A stretch of DNA of 64,000 bases from CALLPQ01 sp964392325. GTDB lineage: Bacteria > Pseudomonadota > Alphaproteobacteria > Caulobacterales > Parvularculaceae. Each line of letters opens with the position of its first letter. Positions within the stretch are counted from its first letter, which is position 1. The notes under the pieces were generated by a model. It was not told the DNA's origin and searched no databases. It saw only the letters and a list, made by a program, of their open reading frames with translations. The stretch spans positions 41,935-105,934 of the forward strand of contig CAYMPJ010000013.1 in the NCBI GenBank assembly GCA_964392325.1, in the 5' to 3' direction. This document shows positions 19,101-26,637 of the stretch, piece after piece. A program made the translations under genes and the position numbers.

Positions 19101-19412
19101 ATGGCATTAGAACTTCGCCCTAATTGTGAATATTGTGACTGTGATCTTCCCGCAAATGCGCTCAATGCGCGTATTAGTACGTATGAATGTACGTTCTGCG
19201 CCGAGTGCGTCGAAAACAAGCTACAAAATGTCTGCCCGAATTGTGGCGGCGGGTTTGTTGAGCGCCCCATTCGCCCGGTGAAGGAATGGCGCAAGGGCGT
19301 CTCAATAAAAAACCAACCCGCATCGACTAAGCGCCGCTCTATGAATTTACATGGGGGCGATCTTGCAGACCATATCGAGCGCATCAAAAATATTCCACCA
19401 CATGCGCGCTAA
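19101..19412 (+). CDS. DUF1272 zinc-ribbon-like protein
   Basis: 103-residue protein of the DUF1272 family, function unknown. It starts LELRPNCEYCDCDLP and has four paired cysteine motifs (CEYC, CDC, CTFCAEC, CPNC), consistent with two zinc sites. The first 60 residues are the conserved domain; the basic tail (KEWRKGVSIKNQPASTKRR) varies. It follows ispG by 22 bases on the same strand and may be co-transcribed with it. Confidence 0.85.
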   Translation: MALELRPNCEYCDCDLPANALNARISTYECTFCAECVENKLQNVCPNCGGGFVERPIRPVKEWRKGVSIKNQPASTKRRSMNLHGGDLADHIERIKNIPPHAR

Positions 19413-19422
19413 AGTGCGCTCG

Positions 19423-19605
19423 CTACTCCTCGCTCGTTTCCGTTGCCTCTTCAATGGTTTCAATCAGGGTGTGGAATTTACCTGAAAATTCGCGCCTGTG
19501 CTTTTTTGCCTGCTCTGCGCGCTCGCGCTGTTTGCGGATTTTTTCTTTGAGTGCTTGAAGGTGCAGGCGTTTTTCCTGAAGCGTGATATATTTCTCCTCC
19601 AGCAC
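19423..19605 (-). CDS. Possible small coiled-coil protein or remnant
   Basis: A 60-residue frame from GTG, highly charged and heptad-rich (LQEKRLHLQALKEKIRKQRE), predicted as one long helix. The same frame continues upstream without a stop to about 19701 with protein-like sequence (DFSGARLKSVRAWL) but no good start codon, so it may be the C-terminal remnant of a longer gene. No ribosome-binding site precedes the GTG. Its end is 10 bases from the end of the DUF1272 gene, in convergent orientation. Not recognised as a known family. Confidence 0.35.
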   Translation of the reverse strand: MLEEKYITLQEKRLHLQALKEKIRKQRERAEQAKKHRREFSGKFHTLIETIEEATETSEE

Positions 19606-20073
19606 TAGCCAAGCCCGAACAGATTTTAAGCGAGCACCGGAAAAATCATTCGGGTGGCTTTTGCTGGTTTTTTTAAGTCTGTTTTTTTTTACGGCGTGTC
19701 ATGTCTATGTCCCGCGATATTTCAGGCAAGCAAGAGGGCTGCCGCCCCCGTTAGGGGCGGCATTAAATGGGAGAGAGCGGCACGAGGCGGTCATTCCGGA
19801 AATAAAATTTGTAATAGAGATGGACCAACGCACACCTCGTACCCGGCATTTTACCAGCCAGCACCCAAGTGTCTGAACCGCAATTCAGCCCTTTGTTGCT
19901 ACTCGGCCAACTGGTCCGGACTCTTTTATTTTCCGTATAGAAATAAAAGCTACCCGGTGCCGGTTCTACCCCGCTGAAAACGGTCGACAACGTCCCTCAT
20001 TGGGCAGAACGAAAAGCACTATAAGGGATTAGCGGTGGGCGGGGATAAAAAATTTAATCAGAGGGAGGCGCAA
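19606..20073. other. Gene-poor stretch with two strong dyads
   Basis: About 470 bases before the choice-of-anchor L gene. It contains a GC-rich perfect hairpin, GCCGCCCC (19741-19748) with GGGGCGGC (19754-19761), and a 9-bp inverted repeat CTTTTATTT (19923-19931) with AAATAAAAG (19941-19949). Several open frames cross it on both strands but none has a ribosome-binding site and a good start. Likely a decayed or repeat-type intergenic segment. Confidence 0.45.
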
Positions 20074-20793
20074 ATGTTGAATTTGTCAGAGTCCGGTCTT
20101 GTTGCACAAAACATTCAAGAAATTATTGATGATCTGTTGATCGATCCTTTGTCAAACGATTTTGATAATAATGGTGTGGTTGATGTTCAAGATGCATCTA
20201 CTTTACTCATTAGCAATGCTGTCCAAATGGCTAACCCAGATCTGTCAGGTTTTGAGTTGTCAAATGTCAATTTTCAAGGCTCTAATGATGCACTGTTTTT
20301 TATTGAATCGTTTAAGGTTGATCCAATATTTGCTTTTGAAGGAGGAATATTATTGTCAACTGGGGGACTGCCGGGGCCGGTTAATACCGAAGGAAATTTT
20401 ACAGTAGCACATGGTGTACCTGGAAACTCACTGTTGGACATGGTTGCCATGGAAGCATTTGAGGGCTCTGGTGCAACGAATGATGCGGCTGTCTTGGAAT
20501 TTGATCTGACAATCACTAATTCGGATATCGATGGTATATCATTTGATATCGTATTTGGTTCTGATGAATTTCCAGAATTTTCCAATTCATCTTTTGTCGA
20601 TATTGCGGCTGTCTTTGTTAATGGTCAAAACTTCGCGTTGTTTAATTATAATCCGGATACGTCCCTTAGTGTTATTGATGAGAATTTAAACACGGGAAAC
20701 TTTATTGATAATACGGAGGGTTCTTTCTCAATAGAATATGATGGATTTTCTTTTGCTTCACTGATAGATCATACAAGTTTTGAAGTGATTTAG
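20074..20793 (+). CDS. Choice-of-anchor L domain protein, C-terminally truncated
   Basis: 239 residues from ATG 20074, chosen because GAGGGAGG sits six bases upstream; an in-frame GTG at 20035 has no such site. No signal peptide. A calcium-loop/dockerin-like motif DFDNNGVVDVQDA is near residue 31. The rest is a choice-of-anchor L domain: GGILLSTGGLPGPVN, FGSDEFPEFSNSSFVDIAAVFVNG and FSIEYDGFS. In intact homologues the last motif is followed by roughly 40-60 more residues of the domain and then a variable sorting or RTX tail; here the frame stops 13 residues later. No T1SS signal or membrane anchor remains. It may be a broken surface-protein gene. It is convergent with the peroxiredoxin gene, 72 bases apart. 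Confidence 0.75.
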   Translation: MLNLSESGLVAQNIQEIIDDLLIDPLSNDFDNNGVVDVQDASTLLISNAVQMANPDLSGFELSNVNFQGSNDALFFIESFKVDPIFAFEGGILLSTGGLPGPVNTEGNFTVAHGVPGNSLLDMVAMEAFEGSGATNDAAVLEFDLTITNSDIDGISFDIVFGSDEFPEFSNSSFVDIAAVFVNGQNFALFNYNPDTSLSVIDENLNTGNFIDNTEGSFSIEYDGFSFASLIDHTSFEVI

Positions 20794-20865
20794 ATATTGA
20801 AGCTGGATTTTGTTTGGTTGGCAATCTTGAGTATATTAATCAATGAATTTTCTAGCCAGCGACCC

Positions 20866-21399
20866 TCAAGAATAAGTGCCCCGGATAGGATAGTTCTTTT
20901 CTGGATCGCGGATAAAATTGATGCCTGCTACAATCGCATTCAGGTCGGGGCGGGCGAAAGGGGCGTTTGAGATATCAATAATCTGTGCACGCCCTTCTTC
21001 ATTGATTACAAAAAGGCCGGGCTCGGGGAAGGGGCGATCGGTTTCTTGGGGTGAACGCGGATTGGAGATGTAGAGACCAAGCTCTTGCATTTGCGCTATG
21101 GTCAGTGCGTAACCGACAGGATAGGCCGGGTTGACGAGCTGCATATGCTCTTTTGCCTTTTCCTCGGGGTCGCCAGAGACCGCCATAACATCAACGCCAA
21201 GTGCATTGAGCTCTTTTATTTTATCATTCAGTTCGGACAGATATTGGGTGCATTTGGGGCAATGGCGTCCCCGATAGACCACAACCAAACGCCAGTCATG
21301 GCCGTTTAAAGGCGTCGCAAGATCGATTTCACCGCCCCCCAATTGTGATACGCGAATTGCCGGAAATTTACTCCCTGCGACGAGTTTATGGGCATGCAT
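20866..21399 (-). CDS. Peroxiredoxin-like (AhpC/TSA family) protein
   Basis: 177-residue thioredoxin-fold protein. The active site is RGRHCPKCTQY near residue 49, a CxxC where typical peroxiredoxins have TxxC; it therefore resembles the redoxin/bacterioferritin-comigratory-like group and could be a thiol oxidoreductase rather than a peroxidase. DVMAVSGDPEEKAKEHMQ and PGLFVINEEGRAQIIDISNAPFARP support the fold. No signal peptide, so cytosolic. It is divergent from prfA across 301 bases. Confidence 0.85.
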   Translation of the reverse strand: MHAHKLVAGSKFPAIRVSQLGGGEIDLATPLNGHDWRLVVVYRGRHCPKCTQYLSELNDKIKELNALGVDVMAVSGDPEEKAKEHMQLVNPAYPVGYALTIAQMQELGLYISNPRSPQETDRPFPEPGLFVINEEGRAQIIDISNAPFARPDLNAIVAGINFIRDPEKNYPIRGTYS

Positions 21400-21700
21400 A
21401 TAAAGTCTCCTGAATGGTCTCTCGGGTTTTTCTTATGCCTATAATGGTGGATAGATCGGCGCGGCTCAAGGGTTGCCGAGGGGAGATGATTTTGAATATT
21501 TGGCCCGACTATTTGGCCCCACTATTTGACCCCACCGTGAGAAATTGCTTGATTTTACCCAAGGAAACCTTGAACACGGGGGCCCAAAGGTAGCCGTTTA
21601 AGATTAATGGTTGAGGCGGACCCCGCAATCAGGTGATAATCAATAAACTTTCGGGGGAAATTGCGGGGGGTATGCCCGCTTGGACAGATAGAAAAATATC
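21400..21700. other. Divergent region before prfA
   Basis: 301 bases between the peroxiredoxin-like gene and prfA. It contains a three-copy 13-bp tandem repeat (reported separately). No open frame is convincing. Promoters for both genes are expected. Confidence 0.45.
21498..21536. repeat. Three tandem 13-bp repeats
   Basis: ATTTGGCCCGACT (21498-21510), ATTTGGCCCCACT (21511-21523) and ATTTGACCCCACC (21524-21536) are direct repeats in the region between the peroxiredoxin-like gene and prfA. They could be slippage products or iterated protein-binding sites. Confidence 0.75.
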
Positions 21701-22774
21701 ATGATCGAACAGCAACAAATTGATGCTCTTATTGAACGGCTTGAAAAGCTGGAGCAAACCATGTCGCAAGTGAGCGATAGTGGGGAGATTGTTCGCCTCG
21801 CCAAAGAGCATGGCGAGCTAAAGCCGGTTGTGGAAAAGGCGCGAGAGCTATCTGATGTGCGGGCGCAAATTTTTGATTTAGCCGAACTTGCCGCCGGGGA
21901 TGATGCGGAAATGGCGGAGATGGCCGCCGAAGAAATGGAAGAGTTAAAGACCCAAGAGCCGACCCTGCAAGAGGCATTGCAATTTATGCTGCTGCCAAAA
22001 GATAAGGCCGATGATTCTTCGGTTATTCTGGAGGTGCGCGCGGGCACGGGCGGCGATGAGGCTGCGCTTTTTGCGGGCGATTTATTTCGCATGTATCAGC
22101 GTTATTCACAGCTAAAGGGCTGGAAAGTTGAAGTGTTGAGCATGTCGGAGGCGGAGATTGGCGGGTATAAAGAAATTCAGGCCAATATTTTCGGAACCGG
22201 CGTCTTTGCATTTATGAAATATGAAGCGGGTGTGCACCGGGTGCAGCGCGTTCCGGAAACCGAGACCCAAGGCCGCGTTCATACCTCTGCGGCAACGGTT
22301 GCGGTTTTGCCCGAGCCCGAAGAGGTTGATATTGATATTGCCGATAGCGATTTGCGGGTTGATGTGTTTCGCGCCTCTGGCCCCGGTGGTCAGTCTGTGA
22401 ATACAACCGATAGCGCGGTCAGGATTACCCATTTGCCAACCGGCACTATTGTTATTCAGCAGGATGAAAAATCACAGCATAAAAACCGCGCCAAGGCGAT
22501 GAAAGTGCTTCGGGCGCGTCTTTATGAATTAGAGCGGGCCCGCGCCGATGCGGAACGGGCCGAGGCCCGAAAAGGGATGGTTGGTTCTGGTGATCGTTCA
22601 GAACGCATTCGCACCTATAATTATCCCCAAAGCCGGGTCAGTGATCATCGCATTAATCTAACGCTTTATAAATTGGCTGAAATTATTGCCGGCGATGGGT
22701 TGGATGAAGTGACACAGGCTCTGGTTACGCAAGACCGCGCCGATCGTCTGGCCGCAATGAATGAAACTACATAA
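21701..22774 (+). CDS. prfA: Peptide chain release factor 1
   Basis: Terminates translation at UAA and UAG. 357 residues. The universal GGQ loop is in SGPGGQSVNTTDSAVRITHLPTG at about residues 227-249. The class-1 RF N-terminal coiled region and the RAGTGGDEAALFAGDL segment are intact. The RF1 stop-codon recognition loop around residues 185-190 is consistent with RF1 rather than RF2, and there is no programmed frameshift as in many prfB genes. Followed by prmC, whose product methylates the GGQ glutamine. Confidence 0.97.
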   Translation: MIEQQQIDALIERLEKLEQTMSQVSDSGEIVRLAKEHGELKPVVEKARELSDVRAQIFDLAELAAGDDAEMAEMAAEEMEELKTQEPTLQEALQFMLLPKDKADDSSVILEVRAGTGGDEAALFAGDLFRMYQRYSQLKGWKVEVLSMSEAEIGGYKEIQANIFGTGVFAFMKYEAGVHRVQRVPETETQGRVHTSAATVAVLPEPEEVDIDIADSDLRVDVFRASGPGGQSVNTTDSAVRITHLPTGTIVIQQDEKSQHKNRAKAMKVLRARLYELERARADAERAEARKGMVGSGDRSERIRTYNYPQSRVSDHRINLTLYKLAEIIAGDGLDEVTQALVTQDRADRLAAMNETT

Positions 22775-22809
22775 TTTCATTTTAGTCTGTATCAAGATGA
22801 AAATTGATC

Positions 22810-23700
22810 ATGCCCAAATTTGATGCGCATAATTCTACCGTGGCTATTTTGCTACGCGCGGCGTGCGATATTTTTGCGCAAGAGCCGGTTTGTTCTCCCA
22901 CACCGAAACTGGATGCCAGAATTTTGCTGATGCATGCCCTCGACAAGGATGAAGGGGATTTGATTGCGCAAGCTGATGACCTTATCCCAACGGCGCGGGT
23001 GCAGATTTTTGAGGATATGGTCGCACGCCGGATTTTGCGAGAACCTATCGCTTATATCATTGGGTATAGAGATTTCTGGAAGTCACGCTTTAAAGTAACG
23101 CCCGATGTTTTAATCCCGCGTCCGGATTCGGAAATTTTGATTGAAACCGCTTTAAAGTTGCGGCCACCCGCGCAAAATGATGTCATGAATATTCTTGATT
23201 TGGGGGTGGGGTCTGGCTGTCTTCTGGGCAGCTTATTAGCAGAATATAGTCACAGTAATGGAATCGGCGTTGATCGGAGTTTTGAGGCTGCAAAAATTGC
23301 GCTCGAAAATTTGCAAATCAACGCCGTATCGCCCCGTGCGATGGTTGTAATGGGGTATTGGCTGGATGCGATTTCTGGTCCTTTTGATCTGATCATCGCC
23401 AATCCGCCCTATATTGCGGAAGAGGATTATAAGGAGCTGGAGCCGGAAATCAGGAACTTTGAACCGCGCTCGGCGCTGGTTAGTCCCGAATCGGGACAGG
23501 CTGATTACGAGATGATTTTAAGTGATTGTTTGGATAAGATTTCCAGTAAAGGTCTGATATTACTGGAAATTGGTGATGGTCAGGCCGGGTTTCTTGATGC
23601 GCTATCGCGAAAGCTTTTTAAAGACTGTGCCATAAATAAACATAAAGATCTGGCGGGACTGGAGCGATGTTTATCGATTGATCTGGCCATTAAAAAGTAG
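22810..23700 (+). CDS. prmC: Release-factor glutamine methyltransferase
   Basis: Methylates the GGQ glutamine of release factors using SAM. 296 residues from ATG 22810; an upstream in-frame TTG at 22804 is an alternative but weaker start. The catalytic NPPY motif (IIANPPYIAEEDY) is at about residues 198-201, the SAM-binding motif ILDLGVGSGCLLGSL at about 127-141, and the family-typical PIAYIIGYRDFWKSRFKVTPDVLIPRPDSE at about 76-105. It lies 35 bases after prfA, the usual pairing. Confidence 0.95.
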   Translation: MPKFDAHNSTVAILLRAACDIFAQEPVCSPTPKLDARILLMHALDKDEGDLIAQADDLIPTARVQIFEDMVARRILREPIAYIIGYRDFWKSRFKVTPDVLIPRPDSEILIETALKLRPPAQNDVMNILDLGVGSGCLLGSLLAEYSHSNGIGVDRSFEAAKIALENLQINAVSPRAMVVMGYWLDAISGPFDLIIANPPYIAEEDYKELEPEIRNFEPRSALVSPESGQADYEMILSDCLDKISSKGLILLEIGDGQAGFLDALSRKLFKDCAINKHKDLAGLERCLSIDLAIKK

Positions 23701-24121
23701 AAATGATTTTCCGGGCAAAAAAATCAGTTGAAAAACCAGATTTAGGGGTTATTGTTGTCGTCATAGAGATTACTGCGCTGTTGCAGTACCTATAAAATCA
23801 CACCAAATTCCATACAGATTTCATAGTGAAGAATTTATCTAAAACATAGACTTTCTCATAAAAACTATTTTTGCAAAATTGTTCAGAAATGATCGACTGT
23901 GTTAGCGCAATTGGTGAGAGTGAACTCAATAGTGGCATAATGGCAAGGGCGTAAAAGCAGTCAAAATAATATCGATTAGCCGAGCATGCCGAATTTTTAA
24001 ATTCGGAAGAATGGATTTCAACAAGCAAAAAAATAGGTGCTTGTACCGACACTTAAAGGCCGGAGGATAATGTACGGCCCGTTAACACAAAAGAAATTGC
24101 AGAAAAATATAGGATGTTTTC
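23701..24121. other. Gene-free stretch before the DUF4167 gene
   Basis: 421 A+T-rich bases between prmC and the DUF4167 gene. Minus-strand frames here lack a ribosome-binding site and protein-like composition. No terminator hairpin was found after prmC. I see no RNA gene. Confidence 0.45.
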
Positions 24122-24712
24122 ATGAAACGAGGGCGTAATCAGCGTCGAAGACAAGGCGTAAATGTAAATCGTGCACTGGACTCCAATGGTCCTGACGTGC
24201 GGATTCGAGGGACGGCGAATCAGATTTACGACAAGTACCAAAGTTTGGCGCGCGATGCTTCTTCTTCGGGGGACCGGGTCAAAGCTGAAAGTTATCTGCA
24301 GCACGCTGAGCATTATTTTCGAATGATAAAATCAATGCAGCCCCAAGGCGCGAATAATCAAAATCAGCAATCAAATTCGAATGCCAATGATGGATCGTCG
24401 CAACAAAATGCTTCTTCTGAAAATGGTGAGGAAACAAGCGCAACTGTCGATTCGGCTGATGGCGCTGAAAATGATTCGAAATCAGAGAGCAAGGAAAACG
24501 CTAGCTCTTCCGAAGATGGTGATCAGGAGAGGCGTCCCAAGCAACGACGCTCCAAGCGTCCTCGCCAATCTGGAAAATCCGCCGATGCATCGTCCAAAGA
24601 TGCAATTGATAATGATAGTGCACCAGAAAAACCGGATACTTCTGACGAGGAAAAAGCATCTGCGAAACGCACACGGCGCAAAAAAGCTGAACCCGCTGAA
24701 GCTGTTTCTTAA
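24122..24712 (+). CDS. DUF4167 domain protein
   Basis: 196 residues. The first 75 (MKRGRNQRRR; RIRGTANQIYDKYQSLARDASSSGDRVKAESYLQHAEHYFR) are the DUF4167 domain found almost only in Alphaproteobacteria, usually just after prmC and before clpB, as here. The rest is a low-complexity Ser/Asp/Glu/Asn segment and a basic C-terminus (KRTRRKKAEPAEAVS). The RNA-binding-like basic head suggests nucleic-acid binding, but the role is unknown. Confidence 0.92.
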   Translation: MKRGRNQRRRQGVNVNRALDSNGPDVRIRGTANQIYDKYQSLARDASSSGDRVKAESYLQHAEHYFRMIKSMQPQGANNQNQQSNSNANDGSSQQNASSENGEETSATVDSADGAENDSKSESKENASSSEDGDQERRPKQRRSKRPRQSGKSADASSKDAIDNDSAPEKPDTSDEEKASAKRTRRKKAEPAEAVS

Positions 24713-24890
24713 GCGCGATCAGAGACAGTTTTCCAAAAATTACTGTAACGGGCCGGGTATAGCCGTACCGATATTGTAAAAGTACAAACTGTAGAGTTTT
24801 GTTCATTCCCTTGATTTTTCATGGCATGGTATTGTTGTTTTCCGCGCATGTTTAAGCGGCAATAATTGTATTGAAACCAGAGGCATTGAA

Positions 24891-25685
24891 ATGACTGATC
24901 TTCAAAATACGCTTTTTGATCTTGGTGGAAAAAACGCTATCGTCACCGGTGCGTCGCGCGGAATTGGCGAGGCCATTGCCCGGCAATTGACACGCCACGG
25001 TGCAAAAACGATTGTTTCAAGCCGTAAAATTGAAGCGTGCGAGCAGGTCAGTCAGTCTATCAATGATGAAATGGGCGCTGAAATGGCCCATTCAATCGCC
25101 TGCAATATTTCCCATCGCGCGGATTTAGAAAATCTTGTGGAAGAGGCACGAGCGAAACTAGGCTCGATTGATATTTTGGTCATTAACGCAGCCGTAAACC
25201 CTTATTATGGTCCGTCTAAGGATATAACCGACGAGCAATTTGATAAAATTCTCAATTGCAATATTAAAGCCGCGCACTGGCTGTCTCATTTGGTGTTGCC
25301 CGATATGGTTAGCAAAAAGGATGGAGCGATTATTATGATTTCTTCCATCGGCGGTTTTGTGGGAAGCGGCTCTATTGGGGCTTATAATATTTCCAAGGCC
25401 GCAGATTTACAGATGGTGCGTAACCTTGCTAGCGAATATGCCCGTCATAATATCCGGGTGAATGCGATTTGCCCGGGTATCGTAAAAACATATTTTGCCG
25501 AGGCGCTTTGGAAAGATCCGGCTATCGAAAAAGAAATTTCGAATAAACTTCCCGCCCGTCGCTTTGGGGAGCCAGATGATATTGCGGGAGCTGCTGTATT
25601 TTTGTCGTCTGCGGCTGGTCAGTGGATGCATGGTCAGCAAATCGTTATTGATGGCGGTGCTCTTACAGGTCTGGGTGGTTTATAG
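24891..25685 (+). CDS. SDR-family NAD(P)-dependent oxidoreductase
   Basis: Short-chain dehydrogenase of 264 residues. The cofactor motif TGASRGIG is at about 18-25, NAAVNP (the NNAG-equivalent) near residue 100, catalytic Ser in MISSIGG near 152, and the Tyr-Lys pair in YNISK at about 165-169. PGIVKTYFAE and the C-terminal GQQIVIDGGALTGLGG are typical of classical SDRs. Its substrate cannot be read from the sequence. It stands alone between the DUF4167 and EF-hand genes. Confidence 0.9.
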   Translation: MTDLQNTLFDLGGKNAIVTGASRGIGEAIARQLTRHGAKTIVSSRKIEACEQVSQSINDEMGAEMAHSIACNISHRADLENLVEEARAKLGSIDILVINAAVNPYYGPSKDITDEQFDKILNCNIKAAHWLSHLVLPDMVSKKDGAIIMISSIGGFVGSGSIGAYNISKAADLQMVRNLASEYARHNIRVNAICPGIVKTYFAEALWKDPAIEKEISNKLPARRFGEPDDIAGAAVFLSSAAGQWMHGQQIVIDGGALTGLGGL

Positions 25686-25746
25686 ATAGTCGCACTGGTT
25701 TTATGATTAAATTGTAATGTTATTTTTTCGTATTGAAGATTGCACA

Positions 25747-25770
25747 ATAGATGAAATTTTCTTCATCTAT
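25747..25770. repeat. 9-bp hairpin downstream of the SDR gene
   Basis: ATAGATGAA (25747-25755) and TTCATCTAT (25762-25770) form a perfect stem with a 6-base loop, 62 bases past the SDR stop. There is no T run directly after it, so its role as terminator is uncertain. Confidence 0.45.
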
Positions 25771-25888
25771 AGGACGTTTACGGATCGTTAACACACGGTC
25801 TCAATCAAACTCTGTGTAAATTCAAGCGTGCACAAGAAATGTGCATAAAAATTTATAGGCACGGTTCGTGCTGTTTATGGAGATGGTT

Positions 25889-26317
25889 ATGAAAAAAATT
25901 CTAACAACTTTAATTGTAGGAACGAGTATATGTGCGGCGGCTATGGTTGCGGTGAGTGCTGGTGATAAAAAAATTAGCAATAGCGTGGAAACAAAAGAGG
26001 CGGTTGCTAATGATCTGCTGCATAAAGCGGGAGAAAAAACCAATGCTTCTTTAGCAATTGAAGGATTAAATCCCGGGATCGATTCAAAAATTGAAAATGT
26101 ATTTTTACTCGCCGATCTTGATGCGGATGGTTTATTGTCGGAAACAGAATATGTTGATTTTCAGGTTTCAAAGGCCAAATCGTCATTCAAGGTTATGGCC
26201 GGTGATGATGCATTTGCCTCGGTTGATGAGGTAAAAAACTGGTATCTGGCCAAGCAAGAAGAAAAGCCTGCAAAACCGATTACAGACATTGTTAAGGGTG
26301 ATTCAGGATCGCGATAA
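25889..26317 (+). CDS. Secreted EF-hand protein
   Basis: 142 residues from ATG 25889, which has GGAG six bases upstream; the frame is open a little further up. A signal peptide covers about residues 1-24 (KKILTTLIVGTSICAAAMVAVSAG). One canonical calcium loop is present, DLDADGLLSETE, at about residues 73-84. The rest is not recognised. It is followed by a strong terminator, so it forms a single-gene unit. It resembles the EF-hand protein at 33394 in general plan (signal peptide, short, EF-hand), but not clearly in sequence. Confidence 0.75.
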   Translation: MKKILTTLIVGTSICAAAMVAVSAGDKKISNSVETKEAVANDLLHKAGEKTNASLAIEGLNPGIDSKIENVFLLADLDADGLLSETEYVDFQVSKAKSSFKVMAGDDAFASVDEVKNWYLAKQEEKPAKPITDIVKGDSGSR

Positions 26318-26426
26318 AACGTGAGACATAAATCGGGACCGGCTCTGCTTCCCCCCAAGCTAAAGGGCTCGTAAGCGCTCTATAGGGCTTCCCCCTTCGG
26401 CATTTCCCCCCTGAAAGGCCGAAATT

Positions 26427-26460
26427 AACACCCTCATGCGATATGTATGAGGGTGTTTTT
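26427..26460 (+). terminator. Rho-independent terminator after the EF-hand gene
   Basis: AACACCCTCAT (26427-26437) pairs with ATGAGGGTGTT (26447-26457) over 11 bases, and a run of T follows. It ends the transcript upstream of clpB. Confidence 0.9.
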
Positions 26461-26541
26461 TACCTGCGATAAAGAGCTGAATGCCTTGTTTTGCAGGTCT
26501 TTCCGAGGCGAAGTTTTTTAATGGGTGGGTTTTGCCTTGGT

Positions 26542-26569
26542 CTTGAAACCAAACTTTATGATCTTATCT
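26542..26569 (+). promoter_or_regulatory. RpoH (sigma-32)-type heat-shock promoter of clpB
   Basis: CTTG (26542-26545), a 17-base spacer, then CTTATCT (26563-26569), fits the alphaproteobacterial heat-shock consensus CTTG-N17/18-CYTATNT. It lies 68 bases before the clpB start. Confidence 0.7.
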
Positions 26570-26637
26570 CTATAAAAAGATTGCTGCCGCAAGCGGGGCA
26601 GTCGTGACGATAATGATGCTCAAAAGTGAGGTCAAAA

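Larger units (their letters stand above)
26318..26637. other. Intergenic region upstream of clpB
   Basis: 320 bases holding the terminator of the EF-hand gene and an RpoH-type promoter for clpB, both listed separately. No open frame is convincing. Confidence 0.6.

Noticed and set aside
17621..19387. 588-residue minus-strand frame opposite ispG
   Set aside because: Arg/His/Asn-rich composition typical of an antisense shadow; ispG is certain.
19583..19876. Plus-strand frame with a lipobox-like FFFTAC
   Set aside because: The remainder is Arg/Pro-rich, the start lacks a ribosome-binding site and it overlaps strong dyads. The lipobox is probably chance.
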